Below the pieces are notes generated by a model that saw nothing but the letters and a program-made list of their open reading frames with translations, did no database searches and had not been told where the DNA came from. This document shows, one piece after another, positions 11,101-16,213 of a stretch of 20,464 nt of DNA (position 1 is its first letter; each line of letters starts with the position of its first letter). The stretch covers positions 1-20,464 of the forward strand of contig DOVG01000204.1 of NCBI GenBank assembly GCA_003520205.1. Direction: 5' to 3'. A program made the translations under genes and the position numbers. This DNA comes from Lachnospiraceae bacterium (GTDB lineage: Bacteria; Bacillota; Clostridia; Lachnospirales; Lachnospiraceae).

Positions 11101-12047
11101 ATAGTGCAATAACCGGTCAGGTAAACACTGATTCTGATTATTTACGAAAGCAATTTGGATTAAGTACTGAAAAAAATCTTTTGGGCGTATATACAACACA
11201 AGTTTTAGGTACACCTAATAATAACAAAGGATATGGGCATGATTCGGATAAGAACGAATATTTCCTTGATTACACATTTGCTGTATATAAGTATATGAAG
11301 AATAATTATAAGTCTTATAATGCAAACAAGTATATTGAACTTATATATAGTTTTGCTGATAAATATGGTTATGTCGCATATGAGAATGCAAATAAGGCTA
11401 CATATGATATGAAATATTATTTACGCTTGACTTCTGAAAGTGGGGCTGTATGTGAAACAAAGTCTACTCAGAATCAGATGTATACAACGAATGTTAATGG
11501 TAATAATGCTACATGGACTGATACAGTTAAAATTTCACAACTTAATGGTATACAGATAGATGGTATTATTGTTCAAAAACCTGAGGGGTTTGACGAAAAT
11601 AAGATTAGCAAAATAGAAGTGATAGTCTATGAATGTCCGATCCCAATCGGTATTCGTGCTTTCAAATGGAAAGAAGCTGGTACTTCTGAAAATGTACTTA
11701 TGGAAGCATATTCTCCTGAGGGAGAACTTATAGAGGATCCGTATGCTGGAGTTGAAGATGCTTTGAGTCTTATGAACGTATTAGCTAACTCTCAGAAAGA
11801 TGTATATGAATCAGAAACTTCATTATTCCTCAAAGAAAATATAAGTAGTACTGTAACAAAGTATGATGTGTATATTTATGATTTTGATACTAGTATTAAG
11901 TCGCTTGATATCAAGTTTAATTACTATACAAACAATAATTCATATTTCACAGACTTTAATGAGTATAAAACGAGTGAGTATAGAAAAAGAATGTTTAATG
12001 AATTTGATGGAAAATATGTCGATTTTATAGATGAACTTAAAAACTAG
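5157..12047 (+). CDS. Giant modular prepilin with about 25 GLUG-like repeats
   Basis: A 2296-aa protein with a clear prepilin N-terminus: an 18-residue leader (MKRRKGIRINRILSSDSG), then FTLVELIVVLVL with Glu5 and a hydrophobic helix. The region after the helix (FFAAQNQLTEYDSSDALEDK) resembles the matching part of the preceding giant prepilin. Residues about 150-680 match nothing I can name with confidence. Residues about 688-1790 contain some 25 GLUG-like motifs (VGGIIGR, VGGVVGYG, CGGIVGLN, VGGYVGV), which predict a long right-handed beta-solenoid. The last 500 residues lack these motifs and may be a separate cap or binding domain rich in Tyr and Asn. A GGAGA site (5145-5149) lies 7 nt before the ATG, and the gene starts 23 nt after the preceding stop, so co-transcription is likely. 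An adhesin or glycan-binding role is inferred. The pilin signal and the repeats are seen directly. Confidence 0.88.
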   Translation: MKRRKGIRINRILSSDSGFTLVELIVVLVLMVIIIAVAIAGGLGWQEWAQFNHEEAMAEEIFFAAQNQLTEYDSSDALEDKVIAELLKVGSTNGSYDTSITLSKSLLGNIVYKNEGLSEVKYTWDDVWKSNQNSATQEGTMIRLKADKDDYKAYLDGTLVTPGDTSKLGAKILFDIVSSYVSDTGALNAAITLEFSPDAGQVFSVCYSDKVDTLLYEGESAGSGKTFASVMNRTITSRKSNMMGYFSVAELAQRIKGRGATKSNLKLELENSNFLLLKVEDEGIGSEALRNGDKLLFNIYNGQTSGNNNLMSFTLDYALIPTGSIANVDSITPMKVKFSMLAGKYSGKENVVFRVPVWREDNNIYIVLDAADVQAQTLSFADSIYFGKSYSSETPDSGEESFRNTYSFYRFGLADLTNYIFADVTVNTYDAKITQPVEGGSNILHDNGFRGVCTCFEEYTKEDENVDIELKNARHFYNMRYETDYKRDGNESLKETFKLTENISWASFVGKNNDPNYFLNSYDTTMDNTSKVTSGINYDGMNYATRSLSGESPRDTSVYPFPGFRKLDENDTFTQENPYVIDSTDNSEQNTTYTISDLTLSISANIVYGIYGESVKTSCVNNNIDDYSSILGEKSETDSSSVVKARSGELPLGLFAENFGSISNIILNRHVVDGLEVVNNSVVYTCMAGGFAGNNIGTLENLTLLDEKDGDDSEDSKAGVSRITGRTDVGGILGRQSFVKLTDDETVVLKGLINYASVEGLENVGGIIGRVFVNYDEPSSDMYKNYYFDGYEISKTNGLSMSGTEVKKAEKVSIEDSLNFGYIQGITNEKFLENKTIDGKSVKDLKNSFIGGIAGVTMDGCLYSKSNPLPDAYLDGMDENIKIKNCYSYSLYDIVKTEVESKLFDETEHPSLISDNYVGGVVGYGRLTAIENCNKAPDSEFMLGEVTKSFVFGNRYIGGIFGCAEACRLDKGDSADYTVTNYSNVIGRMFVGGIAGGNGIGNIDSSKMNYKNPSENKAGPLASVEIDSDLLVSALNKGAVLTLHSDNPFIPGIMDEWKEEDYDSIVSVFNNEDLTGFCGGIVGLNASTIRDCNNIQSEQVKIFVSNLVKGNNESGFYSDTLTTESVDHIINTSNYGGNACGGIVGASIGGSINVSEKNDNTDYESKVDALVFGQDYVGGCAGLTKDASVNNVMPSSIDENSTGLLVVGSDVVGGFVGRIGGDFSNYNQSVSAYRVIGRYGVGGAFGNVSSNEDIDVSIDPQGSQNIIEVDGIAYVGGYVGVSDHEDDISLKGYKNIEVDLDDTKVTGNYFVGGMYGCIAGGDKTVKEKDFKLGSNITVQADAFAGGISGLYLRQDVSDEFCKLSNDYNDKTGSLIKLANEKLKKSGAYVEFADAYKVIVVSDIEDENVFKNIASGRQTVTFSDYDASGSNTVTLNVSAKIFAGGLFGFVPDDTYVTVKGFVNNGNIKTTQTIGGTKSIDAASGQTDSVKYSYLGGVIGRVPAGMKLVNCANIKTGSDVNSSGYYASSATYIGGLTEVNDGFIGGTGEKDDNGKIIGYLEASVNRNYAGQKIGAIAGINGTPNSDVTIDDSGKVTDDSTGVIRYCKNIGTITATGDGGLASGIAAAANGSSIIIDCINQANITSSKVASGVLGEALDGSVMANGSNNEGTIKGSTSVGGIIGVDNGTDSIEIRKCENTGDIESSGAEAGGIIGKSISDDHSASSSKIIGCINHGSVDASTSAAGIIAESSSAIALNDLANTGVITIGKKHPLNEANSESINAAGIIVDSNGKGVLDTCRNYGTGLYYGITKENAKSIIYSFDASNATKHIGEVASGDGADKYANFYIGDSKTIPRDKKFKATMSYYEYDGDEPVEITNYVFSPGQKEDDIKHNSETCGSPLLVTESDSYKLKYTILPVLNYQGLENTYVDIDELQIVWDNYAKNDIDEFMTPSLNYSGSMEYTAYLTNAISNINTHNAISYIYSAITGQVNTDSDYLRKQFGLSTEKNLLGVYTTQVLGTPNNNKGYGHDSDKNEYFLDYTFAVYKYMKNNYKSYNANKYIELIYSFADKYGYVAYENANKATYDMKYYLRLTSESGAVCETKSTQNQMYTTNVNGNNATWTDTVKISQLNGIQIDGIIVQKPEGFDENKISKIEVIVYECPIPIGIRAFKWKEAGTSENVLMEAYSPEGELIEDPYAGVEDALSLMNVLANSQKDVYESETSLFLKENISSTVTKYDVYIYDFDTSIKSLDIKFNYYTNNNSYFTDFNEYKTSEYRKRMFNEFDGKYVDFIDELKN
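7218..10520 (+). repeat. GLUG-like repeat array (protein-coding)
   Basis: About 25 copies of a hydrophobic-GG-hydrophobic-x-G core recur every 28-100 residues: AGGFAG, VGGILG, VGGIIG, IGGIAG, VGGVVG, IGGIFG and so on to AAGIIV. Between cores there are short polar turns containing Asn and Cys, for example IENCNKAP, IRDCNNIQ and IIDCINQAN. The last copies (from about nt 9750) are the most diverged. The form matches the GLUG motif found in large bacterial surface proteins. Confidence 0.8.
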
Positions 12048-12065
12048 TACTGATGGTGGTGCCTA

Positions 12066-12767
12066 ATGAATAAAAATGTAAAAGGCAAAAATTCATACAA
12101 TAATAACGGAACTGCAATGATAGTTGCCATAATTGTCATTGCAGTGGTTATGATATTTGCCTTTTCATTAATGCTTGTTACATACACTCTGTATGCTTCA
12201 CAGAGTAAAAAAGTTGCGAGTCAAAGGAATCGTGAGGCGGCTAATTCATTAAGCATAGCATTAAGAAATGAACTTCAGTCGGAAGAGGCTTATAAAAATA
12301 GTGCTTTATGGAAGTATTTGCGTTGTAATATTTACCAAAGCGCAACATGGCCATATTATGATAAAACTAAGGAAAATTATACTTCGGATTATGCGTTTCG
12401 ATATTTTAATTTAAAAAAGAATGCCAATTATAATATTGATGGGTATCCTGGAAGCGTTAAGTTATGCGTGTATTGGTGCCTTCCCAAAGATGCTGTTATA
12501 TCTGAAGGTGAGGAACTTAGTCAGTTGTCTGTAGATAGAAAGAAAGATTCTTATCTTTACATTGAGATAATATGCGAGACCGGAGGACAGACCTACAGTA
12601 TAAAAGATAAATATAAAATGCAAATAAATGATTTTGATGATAATAATCCTGATCATGATGCAGAAAAGAACATGCTAAGCAGTATTGAATCTGATTCAAA
12701 GTATAATCCGATGGGATTAAATATAAATGAAAATGAAAAGTGGGAATTCATATATGAATCTAATTGA
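12066..12767 (+). CDS. Minor prepilin lacking Glu5, GspK/PilX-like
   Basis: A 233-aa protein with a 15-residue polar leader ending NNNG, then TAMIVAIIVIAVV and a long hydrophobic helix. Position 5 after the presumed cleavage is Val, not Glu. GspK and PilX-type minor pilins have the same A-hydrophobic start (GxALxV), and GspK is known to lack Glu5 and to cap the pseudopilus tip. The remainder (RNREAANSLSIALRNELQSEEAY onward) has no domain I recognise; it is shorter than GspK and lacks its obvious large insertion. The gene follows the second giant prepilin by 18 nt, with GGTGGT (12055-12060) as ribosome binding site. The class call rests on the N-terminus and gene order; PilX-like is an equal alternative. 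Confidence 0.65.
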   Translation: MNKNVKGKNSYNNNGTAMIVAIIVIAVVMIFAFSLMLVTYTLYASQSKKVASQRNREAANSLSIALRNELQSEEAYKNSALWKYLRCNIYQSATWPYYDKTKENYTSDYAFRYFNLKKNANYNIDGYPGSVKLCVYWCLPKDAVISEGEELSQLSVDRKKDSYLYIEIICETGGQTYSIKDKYKMQINDFDDNNPDHDAEKNMLSSIESDSKYNPMGLNINENEKWEFIYESN

Positions 12768-12780
12768 ATTCTGACTGTGT

Positions 12781-12784
12781 AGGT
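12781..12784 (+). promoter_or_regulatory. Ribosome binding site deciding the next start
   Basis: AGGT (12781-12784) stands 6 nt before ATG at 12791. The alternative TTG at 12764, which overlaps the preceding stop codon, has only a GGGA about 18 nt upstream, which is too far. The ATG is therefore preferred. Confidence 0.5.
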
Positions 12785-12790
12785 AAGCGT

Positions 12791-13267
12791 ATGACAAAAG
12801 ATAGTAAATTACAAACAAATAAATTGAAAAGTATTTGTTGTGAAAACAAAGGTACTACAATGGTAGAAACCATCGTTGCTTTTGTTGTGCTTATTATTAT
12901 TCTTTTGGTTGTTGTCAGGATTGTGGCATATTGTTCTAGTCTTCGTATGAAAGCTGTTGATACAGATATAGTTGTTCGTGAATTTAATTCGGAGATTTAT
13001 AAAACGCCGGATCAGATCGATTCAAGTGAAGTGACTACTGAATCATATGTATATAAAGCAGAAGATGGTCCAGAGTTTTATTTAATGTTAGATTATGATA
13101 ATACAGAAATGATGGAAAAGAATGTAAAGGATAGTGCAACTGATTATCCTAACTATAAGCTGCGAATGAATAAAACTGAAGCTACTTGTTTTAAGTCTGT
13201 AAATCCATTGATAGAATCGGAACAGCTGGTAACACCTAAAGTATTGTCGTTTCGATACAAGGAGTAA
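12791..13267 (+). CDS. Minor prepilin, GspI/PilV-like
   Basis: A prepilin-like protein of 158 aa from ATG 12791. The leader of 21 residues ends CCENKG and is followed by TTMVETIVAFVVLIIILLVV, with Glu at mature position 5. This TxVEtiVAFvvL form is typical of the GspI/PilV class of minor pilins. The globular part is small (about 110 residues) with no further recognisable domain. An unusual CC pair sits in the leader (residues 16-17). It is placed between the K-like and J-like prepilins, as expected for a tip complex. A TTG start at 12764 would add nine residues but has no good ribosome binding site. Confidence 0.7.
   Translation: MTKDSKLQTNKLKSICCENKGTTMVETIVAFVVLIIILLVVVRIVAYCSSLRMKAVDTDIVVREFNSEIYKTPDQIDSSEVTTESYVYKAEDGPEFYLMLDYDNTEMMEKNVKDSATDYPNYKLRMNKTEATCFKSVNPLIESEQLVTPKVLSFRYKE
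13259..13264 (+). promoter_or_regulatory. Ribosome binding site deciding the start of the GspJ-like gene
   Basis: AAGGAG sits at the end of the preceding gene. It is 8 nt from ATG 13273 but only 2 nt from ATG 13267, which overlaps the stop codon (TAATG). The spacing favours 13273, a difference of two residues. Confidence 0.6.
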
Positions 13268-13272
13268 TGTAC

Positions 13273-13941
13273 ATGATACTGAAAAGAGTTAAAAACAGAA
13301 TATGTACAGATAATAGAGGATCTACCTTGGTTGAGATGGTAGTATGTTTTGCTTTGCTTGGAATTTTTCTTGCGGCTTCGGCTGCAGTGATTTCAATGAT
13401 AACGGGACTCTTTTTTGAGGTGAAGGGTGAAACATATGCAGAGCAGGTGTCTGATATTCTTATGGAGAAGATCTCTTCAGAAATAGATGGGGCGCTTTAT
13501 CTGCCGGGAGATGCTTCTAATAATCCAAGGATTGATCATGATATAATGAATAATTATGGAAGTTCGATTTCGGTTATTGATAAAACAAATACCAGTGTTA
13601 CTGTTTCTGTTAAGAATAACCAGCTCGTATTAGATTATGATGCGATTGTTGACTCTGTAGATCCGTCTAATAATAGAAACAAAACTACATGGAAGTATGA
13701 TTCGGCGGTTTATAATGGCTTTACTATTACCGATTTCAAATTGATTCGAGGTGATGGAATAAGCTCTCATTCGGATGATGTTCAGGCGTATGGAATAGAT
13801 GGGGCATTAAATGGATATGGCAGTAATGTTATACTTGTTTTGCTTGAATTGAATAGTCCAAAGTATGGAACATATAAATCTTATCGTTTTGTAAAAATGT
13901 ACAATGCTCCTGAAAGTGCACCTACTAACCCGGGGGCATAG
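13273..13941 (+). CDS. Minor prepilin, GspJ/PilW-like
   Basis: A 222-aa prepilin-like protein with a 16-residue leader (MILKRVKNRICTDNRG), then STLVEMVVCFALLGIFLAAS with Glu5. The form and the larger globular domain fit the GspJ/PilW class. The C-terminal half (KLIRGDGISSHSDDVQAYG and following strands) is probably beta-rich, ending APESAPTNPGA. Coupling to the preceding gene is tight: the stop codon and an alternative ATG at 13267 overlap by one base. It closes the block of five prepilin genes; a 93-nt gap follows. With the I-like and K-like proteins it may form the minor-pilin complex that starts assembly and supports the giant subunits. The individual class assignment is inference. Confidence 0.68.
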   Translation: MILKRVKNRICTDNRGSTLVEMVVCFALLGIFLAASAAVISMITGLFFEVKGETYAEQVSDILMEKISSEIDGALYLPGDASNNPRIDHDIMNNYGSSISVIDKTNTSVTVSVKNNQLVLDYDAIVDSVDPSNNRNKTTWKYDSAVYNGFTITDFKLIRGDGISSHSDDVQAYGIDGALNGYGSNVILVLLELNSPKYGTYKSYRFVKMYNAPESAPTNPGA

Positions 13942-13956
13942 AGTACTCGTTATATT

Positions 13957-13972
13957 TTGAGAATAGTCTCAA
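13957..13972 (+). other. Short hairpin between the prepilin block and the next gene
   Basis: TTGAGA-ATAG-TCTCAA forms a 6-bp stem with a 4-nt loop, 15 nt after the stop codon at 13941. No T-run follows, so it is a poor intrinsic terminator; it may be an mRNA processing or stability element. The rest of the 93-nt gap is A+T-rich and shows no convincing promoter. The closest is TTGTTT (13992-13997) with TAACAT (14013-14018) at a short 15-bp spacing. Confidence 0.3.
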
Positions 13973-14034
13973 TAATATGAAGGATTATATGTTGTTTGCT
14001 GGACTAATAATGTAACATAACAGGGGATTGGGGA

Positions 14035-14490
14035 ATGGAACAGGAAAAATCTAAAATTAATATAGCTTTTTTAGCCCGAATTATTCTTGTGACGGTAGTC
14101 ATTCTGATAGTCGGGCTAAGTGTGTTTCTGTTCGTCAGACTCAGAATTGGGGCAAAGGATGCACTTCGTGATGCCAAGAATGTCAGGATGTCTCTTAGAT
14201 CAGCTGATATAGAGATGTATGCAGCTGGAAAGAGTGTATATAATCCGGGCAGAAAGAATGGGATAGAAGCAGGCGCAAAGGAAAGGGCAGAACAGATATA
14301 TACTCCAACAGGTGATTACAGGATTACTTCGTATGATACAAAGAAGCATGAGATAACAGGCTTTATGTATGAAGTAGATAATTTTGTGGTTACATTTAGC
14401 AAGCATGATGAAGCTATCAGCTGGGATGTTGATTATATACTGAGAGTTTATTCATATGATGATTCGGACGATATAGTAAATGGTGAATGA
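14035..14490 (+). CDS. Small one-helix membrane protein, pilin-like but without a cleavage motif
   Basis: A 151-aa protein I cannot assign to a named family. Residues about 10-34 form one hydrophobic helix, preceded by a short charged N-terminus (MEQEKSKINI), so the rest should lie outside. There is no G|FTLxE signal. The segment after the helix (KDALRDAKNVRMSLRSADIE, then MYAAGKSVYNPG) closely resembles the amphipathic second half of a pilin alpha-1 helix and the following loop. About 70 residues that look like beta-strands come next, with an acidic end. It could be a permanently membrane-anchored pilin relative or an assembly accessory. AGGGG (14022-14026) is the ribosome binding site. Its stop lies immediately before the next start, so the two are translationally linked. 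Confidence 0.6.
   Translation: MEQEKSKINIAFLARIILVTVVILIVGLSVFLFVRLRIGAKDALRDAKNVRMSLRSADIEMYAAGKSVYNPGRKNGIEAGAKERAEQIYTPTGDYRITSYDTKKHEITGFMYEVDNFVVTFSKHDEAISWDVDYILRVYSYDDSDDIVNGE
14482..14486 (+). promoter_or_regulatory. Ribosome binding site deciding the start of the prepilin-peptidase-family gene
   Basis: GGTGA lies 5 nt before ATG 14492. The earlier in-frame ATG at 14480, inside the preceding gene, has no purine-rich site upstream. The later start removes four residues (MVND). Confidence 0.5.
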
Positions 14491-14491
14491 T

Positions 14492-14899
14492 ATGGACTGG
14501 TTAGGTATCTCGATAATTGCAGCACGGGTTTTAATAGAAATAATATTTTTTGCAATTGGTGCAAGTATCTTTTCTTTCCTGAATGTTGTCATATACCGGC
14601 TGCCCAGACATATGCAGTTCACAGAGGGAAAGTCCATGTGTACCAGCTGTGGACATGAGCTTACTATGAAGGATATGATTCCTATTATTTCCTGGATCAG
14701 TCTGAGAGGAAAATGCCGATATTGCGGAGCACCGGTTTCATCCAGATATATGGTAGTGGAGCTTCTTGGAGGAATATCAATAGTTGTATGTACCATGATT
14801 TTCGGAATAAAACCAATAGCATTTGTATTCTTCTTACTTTCCGGTTTATTAACGGTTGTAGTTTTTATCGTATACGATAAGGTTAGGCGTTTTAGTTGA
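14492..14899 (+). CDS. Prepilin peptidase family protein reduced to the N-terminal DiS_P_DiS domain
   Basis: A 135-aa protein matching the first half of PilD/GspO. After a first membrane helix it shows FSFLNVVIYRLP, then a four-cysteine zinc-type site: C50-TS-C53 and C75-RY-C78, with IPIISWISLRGKC between and SSRYMVVELLGG after. These are hallmarks of the N-terminal domain (DiS_P_DiS, PF06750), which carries the methyltransferase-associated region. Full-length enzymes are usually 230-290 aa; their second half (peptidase A24) holds two catalytic Asp residues, including one in a GxGD motif. Here the protein ends with FIVYDKVRRFS exactly where that domain should begin, and neither motif is present. 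The next 68 nt in all three frames do not restore it. Cleavage of the prepilins must come from another gene. This may be a stand-alone methylation or zinc domain, or a deletion remnant. Confidence 0.8.
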   Translation: MDWLGISIIAARVLIEIIFFAIGASIFSFLNVVIYRLPRHMQFTEGKSMCTSCGHELTMKDMIPIISWISLRGKCRYCGAPVSSRYMVVELLGGISIVVCTMIFGIKPIAFVFFLLSGLLTVVVFIVYDKVRRFS

Positions 14900-14924
14900 C
14901 ATAAATTGTGTTTAATATTACAAT
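14896..14924 (+). promoter_or_regulatory. Near-consensus housekeeping promoter for the assembly genes
   Basis: TTGACA (14896-14901) is a perfect -35 and TACAAT (14919-14924) a 5-of-6 -10, separated by exactly 17 bp. The -35 overlaps the stop codon of the preceding gene. Transcription should begin near 14931, about 37 nt before the PilC start. This is the best promoter in the window and implies that the assembly genes can be expressed separately from the pilin genes. Confidence 0.75.
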
Positions 14925-14943
14925 ATAAAGTGGTTTATTGTAA
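14918..14943. promoter_or_regulatory. Perfect 8-bp dyad over the -10 box: candidate operator
   Basis: TTACAATA (14918-14925) and TATTGTAA (14936-14943) are perfect inverted repeats 10 nt apart. The left arm contains the whole -10 box and the right arm lies just after the expected transcription start. A dimeric repressor bound here would block RNA polymerase. As RNA, the left half would not be in the transcript of this promoter, so a DNA-level role is more likely. Confidence 0.5.
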
Positions 14944-14967
14944 AAATACGTGGGGACGGAGTAAAGT

Positions 14968-16176
14968 ATGGCAACAAGCTACAGGTATAGGGCTCAGAAT
15001 ACTGATGGTCGTATCATCCCTGGTGAGATGAAAGCGAATGATGAAGCTGAGCTTCAAAGCAAACTTAAAGAGGAAGGGTTACTTCTTGTAGAAGCAAAGG
15101 AAGCAACACGGGCTAAATCAGTACATAAGAGACTGAAGTATGATCGTGTGGCTGATTTTTCGCGTAATTTAAGCAAGCTTCTTGGTGCAGGTGTTACTCT
15201 TGTAAAAGCACTCAGAATCATTTCGGAAGATGAGTCTATCGGTGAAAATGAAAGAAAGATATATGCCGATGTATTGAAACAGGTTCGTTCCGGTATGACA
15301 CTTTCTGATGCTATGGAAGAACAAGGTGGCACATTTCCGGCTTTATTTATTAATATGATCAGGTCTTCCGAATCTGGAGGTAACATGGATGGTACGGCTG
15401 CAAATATGGCAGAGTACTATAGTAAAGAGTATAAGCTCCAGCAGAAGATTAAGAGTTCAACTACATATCCCAAGATTCTTGCAGTGCTTATAGTTATCGT
15501 TGTAATAATTATAATGGGCTTTGTTCTGCCACAGTTTGATTCACTATTCTCGCAGATGGATGAGCTGCCACCGGCAACGGAAATTCTTATGTCTATAAGT
15601 GATTTTGTTGCGAATAGATGGTATCTGATTATCTTCTTTGGGGTAATTCTTTTCATAATTGTAAAGATTCTTGTTTCGATTCCTCAGATAAAACTTCTTC
15701 TCGATAAACTGGAGATACATGTTCCAAAGATTGGAAAGTTGAGGAAGATTATCTATACTGCCAGATTTTCCCGTACTCTTGCAAGTATGTATTCGGCAGG
15801 TATTCCGATTGTAACTTGTCTTCAGATAGCTAAGACAACTATAGGAAATACATATATAGAAAGTCAGTTTGATCAGATGATAGCAGATATCAGGGCTGGT
15901 AAACCTCTTTCTGATGGTATAGCAGGCATAGATGGGTTTGTAAAAAAATTACCATCATCTGTTGCTGTTGGTGAAGAGACAGGCTCGCTTGATTCAATGC
16001 TTGTATCCATAGCGGATCAAATGGATTATGACAGTGAGATAGCGATAGAACAGCTGGTTGCGATGGTTGAGCCGATTATGATTGTTATCATGGCTGCTAT
16101 AGTAGGATTTATCATGATTGCCGTTATACAGCCGATATACGGTTCATATCAGGCCATTGCAGATCAGGGGAAATAG
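14968..16176 (+). CDS. pilC: Type IV pilus/type II secretion inner-membrane platform protein PilC/GspF
   Basis: A 402-aa polytopic membrane protein, the usual length of the family. It forms the platform that the assembly ATPase turns or pushes to insert pilins. The start (YRYRAQNTDGRIIPGEM) is the typical N-terminal beta segment. Two T2SSF domains follow: about residues 60-185 (FSRNLSKLLGAGVTLVKAL, then SSESGGNMDGTAANMAEYY) and about 262-390 (ARFSRTLASMYSAGIPIV, then VGEETGSLDSMLVSIADQM). Three membrane helices lie near 169-187, 217-237 and 367-388, and the end VIQPIYGSYQAI is characteristic. GGAG (14958-14961) is 6 nt before the ATG. It is the first gene after the strong promoter and heads the assembly group. 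Identity is secure; whether the machine is best called type IV pilus or pseudopilus is not settled by this protein. Confidence 0.95.
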   Translation: MATSYRYRAQNTDGRIIPGEMKANDEAELQSKLKEEGLLLVEAKEATRAKSVHKRLKYDRVADFSRNLSKLLGAGVTLVKALRIISEDESIGENERKIYADVLKQVRSGMTLSDAMEEQGGTFPALFINMIRSSESGGNMDGTAANMAEYYSKEYKLQQKIKSSTTYPKILAVLIVIVVIIIMGFVLPQFDSLFSQMDELPPATEILMSISDFVANRWYLIIFFGVILFIIVKILVSIPQIKLLLDKLEIHVPKIGKLRKIIYTARFSRTLASMYSAGIPIVTCLQIAKTTIGNTYIESQFDQMIADIRAGKPLSDGIAGIDGFVKKLPSSVAVGEETGSLDSMLVSIADQMDYDSEIAIEQLVAMVEPIMIVIMAAIVGFIMIAVIQPIYGSYQAIADQGK

Positions 16177-16213
16177 ATACATCGAGTAGCATACAAAGAT
16201 ACGAGGATACAAT

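Noticed and set aside
12764..12790. TTG at 12764 as the start of the GspI-like prepilin
   Set aside because: It overlaps the preceding stop but has no ribosome binding site at the right distance; ATG 12791 has AGGT 6 nt upstream and gives a leader of usual length.
13957..13972. Intrinsic terminator after the prepilin block
   Set aside because: Only a 6-bp A+T-containing stem, with no T-run after it.
14900..14967. A frameshift hiding the missing peptidase domain after the reduced PilD
   Set aside because: None of the three frames shows the aspartyl peptidase motifs, and only 68 nt separate it from PilC, which has its own ribosome binding site.
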